NCBI RefSeq assembly: GCF_002994745.2
Contig: NW_020126816.1
Location: 372,001 to 436,000, forward strand
DNA from: Rosa chinensis
Taxonomy: Eukaryota; Streptophyta; Magnoliopsida; Rosales; Rosaceae
Reading direction: 5' to 3'
DNA length: 64,000 nt
Shown here one piece after another: positions 24,231 to 36,319 of this stretch. The notes beneath the pieces are model-generated. The model was not told where the DNA came from, did not search any database, and was given only the letters and a program-made list of their open reading frames with translations. The translations under genes were made by a program, and so were the position numbers. Position 1 is the first letter of the stretch; each line of letters begins with the position of its first letter.

Positions 24231-27200
24231 TTGAAAAATCACTTGTTAAATATGTGAATATTTGTTTTGTTTATATGTTGTGTTCGAAAAAAAAAAAAAA
24301 AAAAAAATTTTACTTGTTAATTGTTCATAATTTGTTAGTTAATTAGTTAATTAGTGAATTAATTACTTAGGTTGTTATTTATATTATTGAATACGAATTT
24401 TAATTGTGAGTTGTAAATTAAAGAAGGAATAGGTGAAGTCTTGTTTATTAATATTGGCCTAAACCCCTTATTGGTACCTAGTCCAGGTCCCTTAAGGTTG
24501 AGGGCGGCCTTTATTAACATTCATTGAACTGTCTTCACACTTAGTATCTTTTTCATCCAAGTAAGTATAGCCTATGTGGGATGGTGTCTAGGAAGGGGAC
24601 AACGCTCATGACAGGTTCTTGAATCCAGAAGTGCTTACAAATGGGCCTAAACCACAATGTGGGAGTAGCTCATGCCGAAATGGATTCTACCTCTCGTGGT
24701 CGCCCTCCCCTACCTGGCCATTTCAGTAAGGTTGCCCAAAGGATGTAGGAGAGACTTGGTGTCTAGACGACTATACTTGGGCCGCACGTCCTCTTGATTT
24801 ACCGCTTGGAATTTAATTTGATATCAATGATATATATAACAAACGAAAATATTGTGATTCACTAAGGTATATTGGATTAAACATAGTCTTGAAAAGGGTA
24901 GCTGTTTCAGTCCCATTGCACATCAAGACTCCCTGTTCCCGTACCTAAGTGTTGAAAATAATTGTAAAGGAAAGGAAAGAATGTAAATATTTGTAAGTAT
25001 TTTCGAACAAAGAAAGAAAAGAAAAAAAAAAACACTTGTGTAAATATTTTTCGTGTTTTTTTTTTACTCACTTGTGTACTTAACTTGTGTCGTATGTACT
25101 GACTTGTTAACTTGTGTACTTAACTTGTTAATATTACATGTAGTTTGTAATTCACTAACTTGTTATACTTGTTTATATATATATATTTTTTTTTGTATTT
25201 CTTTGTTAATTATAGTCACTAACTTTATTTAATGGAGGTACCGTCTGGCTGAAAGACGTTAAATTCAAGCGCTGCTTGGGAAGCAACCCAATTCAGAAGC
25301 AGCTGTGAAGGAGTCTTCAATAACACAGATTTGCTTTCTCTTTCGCTATTTCTTTTACTTTATAATTTTCTCCTTTATTTTTGTAGTCTTTTCGTAAATT
25401 CCATTCCTATATGCTTAATTGTTTCATTGCATGCTTATGATTGATTTCATTGAGGACAATGCAATATTTAAGTGTGGGGGAAGGGATTTACACTTTTATC
25501 TTGAGTCATATATTGAAAAATACAAAAAAATTGAAAAATGTCAAAAATTTAAAAATTTTCGTTGCTTTTGTTTTTGTTTGAGTCTTAGGATACCCTTTCA
25601 ACTTTCTAGGATGATTCTATATCTCTGAAATTATGGCTAAGAGAGGATCACAATATTGAGATGATTTTAAATGGTATTCTTTGGTTAATTGAGATATATG
25701 AAAAATATATGCATGTGTAGTGGATATGGATTTCGTGACCTTGGTACAGAATATGAGCATGTTAAGATGAGTTTTGATTCATAAAAGCCCATGTGAGATA
25801 TTGAGCCATGTCCCTTTTTCTTGGAGTGATAAATGAAAAATATATTCTTATTTTCTTGGCGATGTTTTGATGATCTCATTATTCTTTCATTTGATTGATT
25901 ACTTGCCATAGATTAAGTTTGATGGACTAGAGAATGCTAGAATTCACTCTTGTGCTTGTTGAAACGTTATATCAATACGTGGCCCTGATTCTGGAAAGGA
26001 TAGAGGCACTCTAGGAATTACCACCATTGCCAAATAAACCTGTGTCCTTAATTGTGCCCGTCGTGGGACCCCCCTAGATAAGCCCATTTGAGCCTACATT
26101 AAGCTTTTTCATTCATCACCCTTAAAATCCTTAACCATGAAGCTTAGTATAGTTACAACCCTACCCTTTGTTCTAAGAACTTAGTGGAGCTATCTTTTGA
26201 GACATACTACGTGGGTTTGGTGCTAAGGATGAAAATTGAGAAGAGGTGAAAGTTCAAGTGTGGGGGTAGACTTATGCATAAAGAAAAAAAAAATGTGTGA
26301 AAAAGCCGAGGAAAAGAAAGTGAAAAAGAAAAAATGTGTACGGCTAAAAGAAGGTAAATGTTTATGGATTTTAGTCCCCCATACTTGGTGAGTTTGGAGT
26401 TTGTTTTGAATTGAAGGCCCATTACAGAAAAATTTGGCCTTTGTCCAATTCACTAGAGTTCAAAGGAAGTTTAGAGTGAAGTTAGGGCGCAAAATGAAGA
26501 CATTTGGCCTCTTTACATTACCTCTATGGGATGGGACGTTTTGATATATCTTGGTGGATTTCTAGAAGTCTCTATAGTTACATGAGCTCTGCTAGGTTTT
26601 TAGGACACTTTGTTAAATTCCTTACCCTTTCATTTCTTAAAACCTTGAGCCTTGGCCCCATTACAACCCTTAATAAGACCTTTTTGATCCTTAAGATGGG
26701 ACAACCTTTGATGTGGAGATGAGTTACAAGAGTTGAACCTATGGCTTGGGTCCATCTGTGCAAGTAGTTGATATCTTTCATGAGATCTTTTGAAAAAAAA
26801 AATTATTATATTCACAAAGTGCTTTTCGTTTCTTATATATGTGAGCTATTTGATTGCCTCAAAATATTTTCTCTCACATATAATTGAGTGATTATAAGCT
26901 TTTAAGCATTGCCTTGAATTCTGAGAGAAGAAAGAGTGGATACACCTTGTGAGGATTTGAATCATACTTGTTTGAAGCATGCTTAACAGAAACCATCACC
27001 ATTGTTCCAACCAAGTCCTACTTGTGTATATGTAAATTATGTGTTTTAATTAACTCTCGAATGCCTAAACATTGATTCTTGGTGGAGTGCTAATCTTGAT
27101 GTTGTGAAAGTAAGAGATTTCTGAGACAAAAAGTTGAAGGGCAATAGAGTCATTGTTTGTGTAGAGTCTTTAAATTTTCGTTGAGTCTTAGTTGAGTCTT

Positions 27201-27232
27201 TGTGAGATTTTGCTAAGGGACTAGCAAAAGCT
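24231..27232 (+). other. A3 interior: leader joined to 3' non-coding region
   Basis: From 24231 to about 25230 this is leader, with a single leader module at about 24441-24792. Near 25230 it passes into post-pol sequence ('ggctgaaagacgtt', 'gctgcttgggaagcaaccc') and then 2 kb of 3' non-coding region like A2 and E. G-rich motifs AAGTGTGGGGG lie at 25470-25480 and 26256-26266. Short frames here are not conserved as proteins. Confidence 0.85.
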
Positions 27233-27247
27233 AAGTGTGGGGGAATT
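27233..27247 (+). other. A3 polypurine tract
   Basis: AAGTGTGGGGGAATT directly before the 3' LTR start at 27248. Confidence 0.88.
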
Positions 27248-29267
27248 TGATAGGAGCATTTTAATGCGACATTTTAACTGTTATTTCCCTATATTTTCTG
27301 CGTTATTTCCTTAATAAAACTCTGTTTAGGAAAGTTTCCATTCTTCGAATGGGAAAGTTCCTAATTGTAGAAAGTTTCCGTTTTGTAGTTTCTATTTTCC
27401 ATTTTTAGAAAGTTTCCATTTTAGTTTAAGAAAGTTTCCATTTCTTATTTTAGAAAGCTTCTATTTTCAGGTTTTTGGAATAAATAAGCTGAATTGAGTT
27501 CATAAATGGAACGAGAAGCTTCATGAAGATGACATGGCAAGGAGGAAATCAAGGAAGAGTTTTTAAAAAAGGAAAATATATTTTCCTTGGGTATTAAATT
27601 TGCCGTGTCATACCTGAAGAAAAATAAGGTGACAACGTGGGAATTAAAGATGATTGATTGAGGATTTCAAGGGGAGATTTTCTTGGGAGATTTTTATGGA
27701 AAGAAATATTGTTGGAGGAGTAAATTGGTGTGATTGCCAACGTGAAAATCAGAAATAATCAAGAAGGTGACGCAAAGAGAGATTCAAGGGAGATATTTAT
27801 GGAAGGAAAATATGTGTGCACCAAGGAAAAGCTCAAAAGGCGTCTAGATTCATCCCTAAATTCCCTAAAGGAATGTTGGCCGAAATTCATGAAGAAAATC
27901 AGAATAATTTCAAGGAAATTCGGCAATTAAATATTGGGGAGGTATTTTAGAGAATTTTGATTGGTTGGAACACATCACAAGGCTTACTTGGCATTCTATG
28001 ATTGGTTGGACCACATCACAAGCTTACTTGGCGAATTATCATTGGTTGAAGCTATGTGGAAAATTCTGATTGCTTGGAGAACCCTAGCCTTGCCCCTATA
28101 TATTCTCCCCTTTTCTCAACGTCAAGAGTTCCTCTCCCCCATACAATTTACACTTTAGAAAAAAATCAGAAAATCTTCTTAGCATAGCTGTGAGTTTCTC
28201 CATCCTCTAGTCATCTCCACGAGTTCAAGCAAGGCCAAGGGAGAAGAAGCATAGCCGTGAGCATCCATCATCCATCTCCAACCTTGAAGCTTGCTTTCGA
28301 GATTCAAGAGACCACCATATCAATCGTTCATCACCATCCCCATCTCACGGTGTAATCCGATTCTCCTTTGTAACCTTTGCTTTGAATTTCGTTGGTTATG
28401 AACTAGTTGACATATGTGTTTGAACAAATATTAATTTTTGGAATTTTTATGATTAATTGAGAATTTTCAGATTCATATTATTGTGATTCGAGAGTTGCTT
28501 ATGTGAGTTTGTTTAATTAAATTTGCGTTATAGATAACTTTTGTATTTTAATCTTATGTGGTTGCAAACACTTAGGGTTTCGATATAATTGGTGCTAGGT
28601 TTAAGAACATGAAATCGACTTTTCGTTTTGTGTAAACTTGAATCAAAGTAGTAAAGGTTTTGTACAAAGATCGAATTTAATTAAAGAGAATTGCAATTAG
28701 GTGGACTTTTCCATACTAAGTTGTACACTTGAGTTGATAGCCTTTCTCTATGTGTAATGCGTTAAACATGACATGATTGACTAGCTTTCTAGGGTTTGAT
28801 TGCATGTTTGATAGGATTAATCTAGGTGCTTTCGCTTAGGTTAATTAGCATTGAAAAGTAAAAAATGGGAATTCATTTGCTTTCGAATGTTTCACATGAT
28901 CAACTCCTTTCTCATGACTTAGATGAACAATATTAGGGTTTGAGTCAATTTTAATCATATGTTTTGATTTTGATCTTTGTTCTCTCATTCCATTCGTATT
29001 TTTATGTTTTTGCATTTTAATTTTTTTGTTAACTTAGTTTTATTTTCGAAAAACCAAAAACAAAATCCCCCCTTTTCGTGTACAATGTTTATAGTTGTGA
29101 ATATCTTTGTGAATATTATACTTTGTTTTAATTTTAATTGTTTAATTGTTTAATTGTTTGACAATGACATGTGTACCCTCAATCCCCGGAATAGAACGAT
29201 CCCTATTTATTGCGTACTACTAATGACATTTCAGGGTTAAATTATGCGCTTGCTTTCGAGCGCATCA
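27248..29267 (+). repeat. A3 3' LTR
   Basis: 2,020 bp, ending GCGCATCA, followed by the right TSD copy accac and then the resumed A2 gag frame. Confidence 0.97.
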
Positions 29268-29272
29268 ACCAC

Positions 29273-30603
29273 CACCTTCACCACCACCTGAAGAAGTCGA
29301 AGAAGAGAGAATGGCATCTATTAGGGAACTCTCCACCGCAACTGTTGAAGGAGGACCCCCTACAGGCATAGTATACCCTGCCCCTGCAGCTGGAAGACAG
29401 GCAGAGTTCGAGCTTAAGAGTGGATTGTTGCACAAGCTCCCTATCTTCCATGGCCTCAATATGGAGGATGCTAACAAGCACGTACGAGAATTCCAATCTG
29501 TTTGTGCAAACATGCAACCACAAGGGGCGGATGAAAACCTTCTTAAGATGAGAGCATTTCCATTCTCTCTAGCTGATAGAGCCAAGGATTGGCTATATGA
29601 ACTCCCTGCAGGACGTATCACATCATGGGAAACAATGAGAAAGGCCTTCTTGGAAAAATACTTCCCAGCTTCAAAAGTCATCACACTTAGGAAGAAGCTT
29701 AGTGGAATAGAGCAAGCTCATGATGAGTCCTATGCTGCCTACTATGAGAGGTTCAACTCCCTACTTGCACAGTGTCCTCAACATCAGATGAAGGATGAGA
29801 CCCTACTTACATGTTTCTACGAAGGACTCTTACCCTTGGAAAGGCAAATGTTGGATGCTGCAGCTGGTGGAGCTTTTGTGGATAAGTCACCTGCGGTTGG
29901 GAGGGAACTTATAGCTAATCGTGCCCTAAACTCCCAACAGTATGAGGGTGTGAGACAACCCACTCGTAGGGTAAATGAGGTGAGCACTAGTCCTGCCATT
30001 GCGGATCAATTGAGCAAACTCACCCTTCTTGTGAACAAGGTGGCGACTACTCAAGGCCATGGAGGACCCTCTGCTTGTGGGGTATGCTTTACTCAAGGAC
30101 ATCCTACGGATCAATGTCCTCAACTGAGTGAGAATGGTGGTTGGGAATCTGTGAATGCTATAGGAGGCTATCAAGGGAACCAAGGGGGTCCCCCACGTCC
30201 AAGGTATGATCCATATTCGAATACCTATAACCCTGGATGGAGGGACCACCCCAACTTCAAGTGGACCAACAATGAAAATGTTCAGAACCCTCTTGGTGGC
30301 AGTTTCCAACGTCCTCAAGGACCTCCCTATCAAAGACCTTACATGCCTCCTCAACACAATGTAGGGAATCCCAATTCTCACTATGATAAGACGATAGAGG
30401 CATTGACTAATTCTACTCAGGCATTGACTAGTGCCACACAGACTTTGCTTCAAGGACAACAGACCAATGCCAAGGACATTGCAGAGCTCAAGAAGCAAAT
30501 GGGACAAGTGGTGGACTTCATGACCAAGTTTCATGAGAGTGGTAAGCTTCCGAGCAACACAATTCCAAACCCAAAGGGAGGCTTTGAAGGTTCCACCAAC
30601 TGA
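29273..30603 (+). CDS. gag: gag, main segment (A2)
   Basis: This continues the frame begun at 21953; together they give about 521 aa. It encodes the Ty3/Gypsy-type Gag core (capsid region with 'LPIFHGLNMEDANKHVREF' and 'AKDWLYELPAGRI'). A CCHC zinc knuckle of the CX2CX4HX4C form (CGVCFTQGHPTDQC) and a glutamine/proline/glycine-rich tail follow. The frame stops at 30601-30603 just after 'LPSNTIPNPKG', where autonomous copies go on into protease. The stop is followed at once by post-pol sequence. A2 therefore encodes capsid protein only. Function as a particle protein is inferred from the family. Confidence 0.9.
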
Positions 30604-32547
30604 GGAGAAGAGGAAACCACGTCTAGGCTGAGAAGACGTTAAAACCAAGCGCTACTTGGGAGGCAACCCATGCAAATCAGATTTGCTTTCTTTATCCTTA
30701 TCTTTTATTTTTCGTTTTTGCTTTTTGAATTTAGTATTATTTTCGTAAATTTCATCCCTATATGCTTAAGTGTTTCATTGCATGCTTTTAATTGATTACA
30801 TTGAGGACAATGCAATATTTAAGTGTGGGGGAAGGGATTTACACTTTTATCTTGAGTCATATATTGAAAAATACAAAAAAAGTGAAAAATGTCAAAAATT
30901 TAAAAAAATTTTCGTTGCTTTTGTTTTTGTTTTGAGTCTTAGGATGCCCTTTCAACTGTCTAGGATGATTCTATATCTCTGAAATCATGATTAAAAGAGG
31001 ATCACAAAATTGAGATGATTTAAAAATGGTATTCTTTGGTTAATTGAGATATATGAAAAATATATGCCTTGTAGTGGATATGGATTTCGAAACTTTGGTA
31101 CAGAATATGAGCATGTTTAGATGAGTTTTGATTCATATAAACCCATGTGAGATAATTGAGCCATGTCCCTTTTTCTTGGAGTGATAAATGAAAAATATAT
31201 TCTTAATTTCTTGGCGATGTTTTGATGATCTCATTATTCTTTCATCTTGATTGACTACTTGCCATAGATTAAGTTTGATGGACTAGAGAATGCTAGAATT
31301 CACTCTTGTGCTTGTTGAGACGTTATATCAATACATGGCCCTGATTCTGGAAGGGATAGAGGCACCCTAGGAATTACCACCATTGCCAAATAAACCTGTG
31401 TCCCTAATTGTGCCCGTCGTGGGACTCCCCTAGATAAGCCCCTTTGAGCCTACATTGAGCCTTTTCATTCATCACCCTTAAAACCCTTAACCATGAAGCT
31501 TAGTATAGTAACAACCCTACCCTTTGTTCTAAGAACTTAGTGGAGCTATCTTTTGAGACATACTACATGGGTTTGGTGCTAAGGATGGAAATTGAGAAGA
31601 GGTTAAAGTTCAAGTGTGGGGGTAGACTTGTCCATAAAGAAAAAAAAAAATATGTGAAAGCCGTGAAAAATGAAAAGAAGAGAAAAAATGTACGGCTAGA
31701 AAGAAAAGAAAGAAATATTTATGGATTTTAGTCCCCCATACTTAGTGATTTTGGAGTTTACTTTGAAATGAAGGCCTATTAAAGAAAAATTTGACCTTTG
31801 TCCATTCACTGTAGTTCAGGGGAAGTTTACAATGAAGATTGGGCCCAACATGAAGACACTAGGCCCCTTTTATGTTACCTCTAGGGAAAGTGACGTTTTT
31901 GCAATGCCTTGGTGGATTTCTTGAGGTCTCTACATTTACATGTGCTCTGCTAGGTTTTTAGGACACTTTGATAAATCCTTATCCTTCATTTCTTAAAACC
32001 TTGAGCCTTGGCCCCATTACAACCTTTGAGAAGACCTTCTTGATCCTTAAGATGGGACAGCCCTTGATGTGGAGATGAGTTACAAGAGTTGAACCTATGG
32101 CTTGGGTCCATCTGTGCAAGTAGTTGGTATCCTTCATGAGATCTTTAAAAGAAAATTATACATGTGCTTTCGTTTCTTACATTATGTGATATACTTGTAT
32201 CTTTCACATACTTGAGTGTATAAGCTTTTAAGCATTGCCATGATATGAGAGAAGAAAGAGTGGATATGCCCTGTGAGGATTTGAGTCATACTTGTTTGAA
32301 ACATGCTTAACAGAACCCATCACCATTGTAACAACCAAGTCCTACTTGTGTATGTGTAGATTATGTGTTTCAATTAACTCTCGAATGCCTAAACATTTAT
32401 TCTTGGTGAAGTGCTAATCTTGGTGTTGTGAAAGTAAGAGATTGCTGAGACAAAAAGTTGAAGGGCACTATAGAGTCTTTATATGTTTAGAGTCTTTAAA
32501 TTTTCGTTGAGTCTTAGTGTGATTTTGCTAAGGGACTAGCAAAAGCT
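30604..32547 (+). other. A2 3' non-coding region
   Basis: 1.9 kb with no credible gene, highly similar to A1, A3, D and E. It starts with 'gtctaggctgagaagacg', which follows the pol stop in autonomous copies. G-rich motif copies lie at 30821-30831 and 31612-31622. Confidence 0.85.
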
Positions 32548-32562
32548 AAGTGTGGGGGAATT
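32548..32562 (+). other. A2 polypurine tract
   Basis: AAGTGTGGGGGAATT directly before the 3' LTR. Confidence 0.88.
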
Positions 32563-34879
32563 TGATAGGAGCATTTTAATGCGACGTTTTACTTGTTTTT
32601 CCCTGCATTTTCTGCGTTATTTCCTTAATAAAACCCTGTTTAGGAAAGTTTCCATTCTTTGATTGGGAAAGTTCCTATTTGTAGTAAGTTTCCATTTTCA
32701 GTAGTTTCTATTTTTCATTTTAGAAAGTTTCCCATTTTCAGTTTAGGAAAGTTGCCATTTTTCATTTTAGGAAAGTTTCTATTTTTCTTACTAGTTTCTA
32801 TTTTCAGGTCCTTGTCACAAATGAGCTGAAATGAGCTCACAAATGGAGAGAGAAGATAGCCAACGTTGGAGGGAGACAAGATGAAGTACAAAGGGAAGCA
32901 CAAATGAGCAGAAATGAAGAAAAGAAGTTTTCCTGGTCCAACCAGGAAACCCTGTCCAGAAAAGGAAAGCTTGCCAAAACAAGACTCTTGAGCCAACCAT
33001 GAATGGAGATCGAATTAATAAAGTGACATGGCATGAGAGAAGCTTCTTGAAGACTCTAGATGATGACATGGCATAGAGGTGACGCATGGAGGCCCAAAAA
33101 CTCTCAAGACTTGTTGGATTTTCGGCTAATTGGATAAAAGCCCACAAGAGCCCATGGAACCAGGGTTTGTGACGCAAACCCTAACCCTAGATATGCTTGC
33201 CGTCCAAAATGAAGAGAGAAACAAGGAAAATGACGTGGAAAATCAGAAATTAAAAGGAGATTTTCTAGGGAGATTTTCTAGGGCTATTTTTATGGAAATT
33301 CATCAAGAGATAAACCCTAGAATATCTTTTGCCGTCCAAGCCAAGAGGAAAAGAAGGAAGTTGCCGTGTGAATTAAAAGAAAACCCTAGAGAATTCGGCA
33401 AGGAGATATTCAAGGGAGAAATAAAAGGAAAGAGAAAAAGGTGGAGACCAAGAAAAGCTCAAAAGAAGTCTAGATACATTCCTTAATTCCCTAAAGGAAG
33501 TTTGGCCGAATTGAACTACAAAAATCAGAATTATATCAAGGGAATTTCGGCAAGATTATTTAGGGAATTAATATTGGAATTTTGTGATTGGTTGCACCAC
33601 CTCATAGGGCTTATGTGGCAAGCTATCATTGGAGGAAACTATGTGGCATTTTCAGATTAATCCCATAGAAAATAAAGAAGAAATACACGGCTTGGAGACC
33701 AAGTTGGCCGTCCCCTATATATCCTCCTCTTCTCTCAACGTCAAGGAGTTTCCAAGTTCCATTCTTTACGTTTACACTTTGAGAAAATAATTCAGAAAAC
33801 TCTTTAGACTAGCCGTGCTCCTCTCCATCCTCTAGGGCAACCACGAAGTGCAAGCAAGGCCAAGGAAGAAGAAGACAAGCCGTGCACACCATCCACCCTC
33901 CACCTTGAAGATTGCTTTCGAAATTCAAGAGACCACATCATCACTTCATTCATCTCATCTTCATCACGGTGTAATCCGATTCTCCTTGTACCTTTGCTTT
34001 GTATTTTCGTTGGTTTTGCCTTAGTTGACACATATGTATGAACAAGTGTTGTTTTCTGAAATTTTATGATGAATTGTTAATTTTCAGATTCATATATTGC
34101 GATTTATGGTTGCTTTTGTGTGAGTGTTTGATTAAATTTGCATGATAGAAATCTTTTGTATGATAATCTTGAATGGTTCGAAACATTTAGGGTTTTTATG
34201 TGAATGTTGCTACGAATTCGAGAACATGGATCAACTTTTTGGTTTTGTGATCTTGAATCGATAAGTAGTAAAGGTTTTGTACAAAAACCGAGTTTAATCA
34301 AAGAAGATTGCAATTAGGTGGACTTTTCCATACTAAGTTGCACATTTGGGTTGATAGCCTTTCTAGGTGCTTAATGCATTAAACATGACATGATTGACTA
34401 GCTTTCTAGGGTTTGATTGCATGTTTGATAGAATTAATCTAGGTGCTTTCGCTTAGGTTAATTAGCATTGAAAGTAAAATATGGGAAATTGTTTGCTTTT
34501 GAACGTTTCACATGATCAACTCCTCTTGCATGACTATGATGAACAATGATGAACTTGAATCAATTTTAATCATGAGTTTCGACTTTGATCTTTGTTCTTA
34601 CATTCCATTTACATTTTTATGTTTTTGCGTTTTTAATTATTTAGTTAGCTTTTATTTTCGAAAATAGAAAACCAAAAACCAAAAATCCCCCCTTTTTCGT
34701 AATTATGTATATATTTTGTTATATTTTTGTAAATATTATACTTTGTTTTAATTTTAATTGTTTAATTGTTTGACAATGACAGGTGTACCCTCAATCCCCG
34801 GAATAGAACGATCCCTATTTACTTATACTACTAACGATATTTTCAGGGTTAAATTATGCGCTTGCTTTTAGCCGCATCA
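32563..34879 (+). repeat. A2 3' LTR
   Basis: 2,317 bp, apparently identical to 17900-20216, ending CCGCATCA and followed by TSD attta at 34880-34884. Confidence 0.97.
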
Positions 34880-34884
34880 ATTTA

Positions 34885-36319
34885 CTTATGGACAAGTCTA
34901 CCCCCACACTTGCACTTCTTCATGTCTTCAAAATTCATCATTGACGCCAAAACTCCAAGCAAAGTCTCAAAAATATGCTCCACTAAGTCTTTAGAACAAA
35001 GGGTATGGATATAACTATACTAGGGTTAAGGGTTAAGGAATTTTGAGGGTGATGAAAGAAAAGGCTTAATGTAGGCTCAAAATGGTTAAACTAGGGGAGT
35101 CCCACGACGGGCACAATTAGGGACACAGGCTATATTTGGCTATGGTGGTATAATCCTAAGTAAGTACCTTTATCCTTTCCAGAATCAGGGCCATATATTG
35201 ATCATAAATGTCTCAACAAGCATAACAGTGAATTCTAGCATTCTCTAGTCCATCAAACTTAATCTATGGCAAGTAATCAATCAAGATGAAAGAATAATGA
35301 GATCAACAATATCATCGCCAAGAAAATAAGAGTATTTTCATTTTTTCCATTAATCACTCAACAAAGAAAGGGCACATGGCTCAAATTCTCACAAGGGTTA
35401 TTATGAATCACAACTTATCTTCCACATGTTCATATTCTGTACCAAAGTTACGCATGCACCATATCTACTACACATTCATATGCTTTTCATACATCATAAT
35501 TAACCAAAGAATATCATCAAACATTATCTCAATCTTGTGATCCTCTTTTAGCCTTAATTTCAGAGATATAAGTTCATCCTAGACAGTTAAAAGGGCATCC
35601 TAAGACTCGATCACAAAACAAACACAAAAACAACCATGTAAATGATGCACAAACAAGACAAAAACGTTTTGGACTTAGGGATATTTCCCTTCTCCTTTCG
35701 GTAACTCCTTTGGAACATGACCAGGTGAAGAGAGGAACGATTTTGGCGGAGCTCAGCTCACTTGATTGACAGGGGACGAGACCCTTTGTCAGCACTTCTC
35801 ATATCCAAACTAGACCTTAGATATCACATCCCATTGGATGCGCCTACGATGAAGAAGATATTTACCCAAAAATCATTTTGACTCTAACAATAAACAAACA
35901 AAGAAAACATATAAGTATAAAAACCAAAACATAAAACACAAACCTAAAACAAAAGTTAACGCAAAATTTTTTTTTATTTTCTCATATTTCCGATTTTTTA
36001 TTTTGTTTTCTTTTTATAACCACGCAACTAGCTCCTAAAAACAAAAGTGAAACGTTATACCCTTCCCCCACACTTAAATCATGCATTGTCCTCAATGTAT
36101 AAACAAGTATAAAGCATACAAAGCATCAAACAAGCATGGAATAAGAGTTAACGCAAGAAACTTAAAAACATAGCAAAATTTGACGAAAATAAAGAGAAAG
36201 GGAGGAGTTCAAGAAAGCAAATCTGCGTTGATGGCTCCTCCACAGCTACGGATGAAATGGGTTGCCTCCCATGCAGCGCTTAATGTTTAAAGTCTTTCAG
36301 CCTAGACTTGCACCTTCAT
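34885..36319 (-). other. B 3' non-coding region, right part
   Basis: This continues B after A2. There is no gene. It contains G-rich motif copies at 34901-34911 and 36065-36075, and at about 35690-35850 the ~150-bp module ('ttttggcggagctcagctca') that is also in the B leader at 45590-45750 and in E at 59030-59190. Confidence 0.8.
35690..35850 (-). repeat. Leader/3' shared module, B 3' copy
   Basis: Aligns along its whole length with 45590-45750 and 59030-59190. Shared blocks are 'gtaactc', 'gaggaacgattttggcgg', 'gggacgagaccctttg' and 'gcgcctac'. It contains the GAGCTC palindrome. Confidence 0.75.

Larger units (their letters stand above)
22188..29267 (+). mobile_element. A3: complete gene-less element nested in A2 gag
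   Basis: A complete 7,080-bp plus-strand element with two 2,020-bp LTRs that appear identical. TSD accac lies at 22183-22187 and 29268-29272. The 3,040-bp interior has a tRNA-Asp primer binding site, a leader, a 3' non-coding region and a polypurine tract, but no gag or pol; leader sequence is joined directly to post-pol sequence near 25230. It is a non-autonomous relative of A2/D/E and one of the youngest insertions here. Confidence 0.96.
17900..34879 (+). mobile_element. A2: gag-only Athila-type element, carrying A3
   Basis: The plus-strand element is bounded by equal-length 2,317-bp LTRs that appear identical, with TSD attta at 17895-17899 and 34880-34884. It has a tRNA-Asp primer binding site, a long leader, a gag frame and a polypurine tract, but no protease, reverse transcriptase or integrase. 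Without A3 it is about 9.9 kb. It sits in the 3' non-coding region of B in opposite orientation. It presumably moves with Pol supplied in trans by D/E-like elements. Confidence 0.95.

Noticed and set aside
29278..30648. Antisense frames of 139 and 240 aa across A2 gag
   Set aside because: They are the reverse reading of gag; the sense strand has the CCHC knuckle and family motifs.
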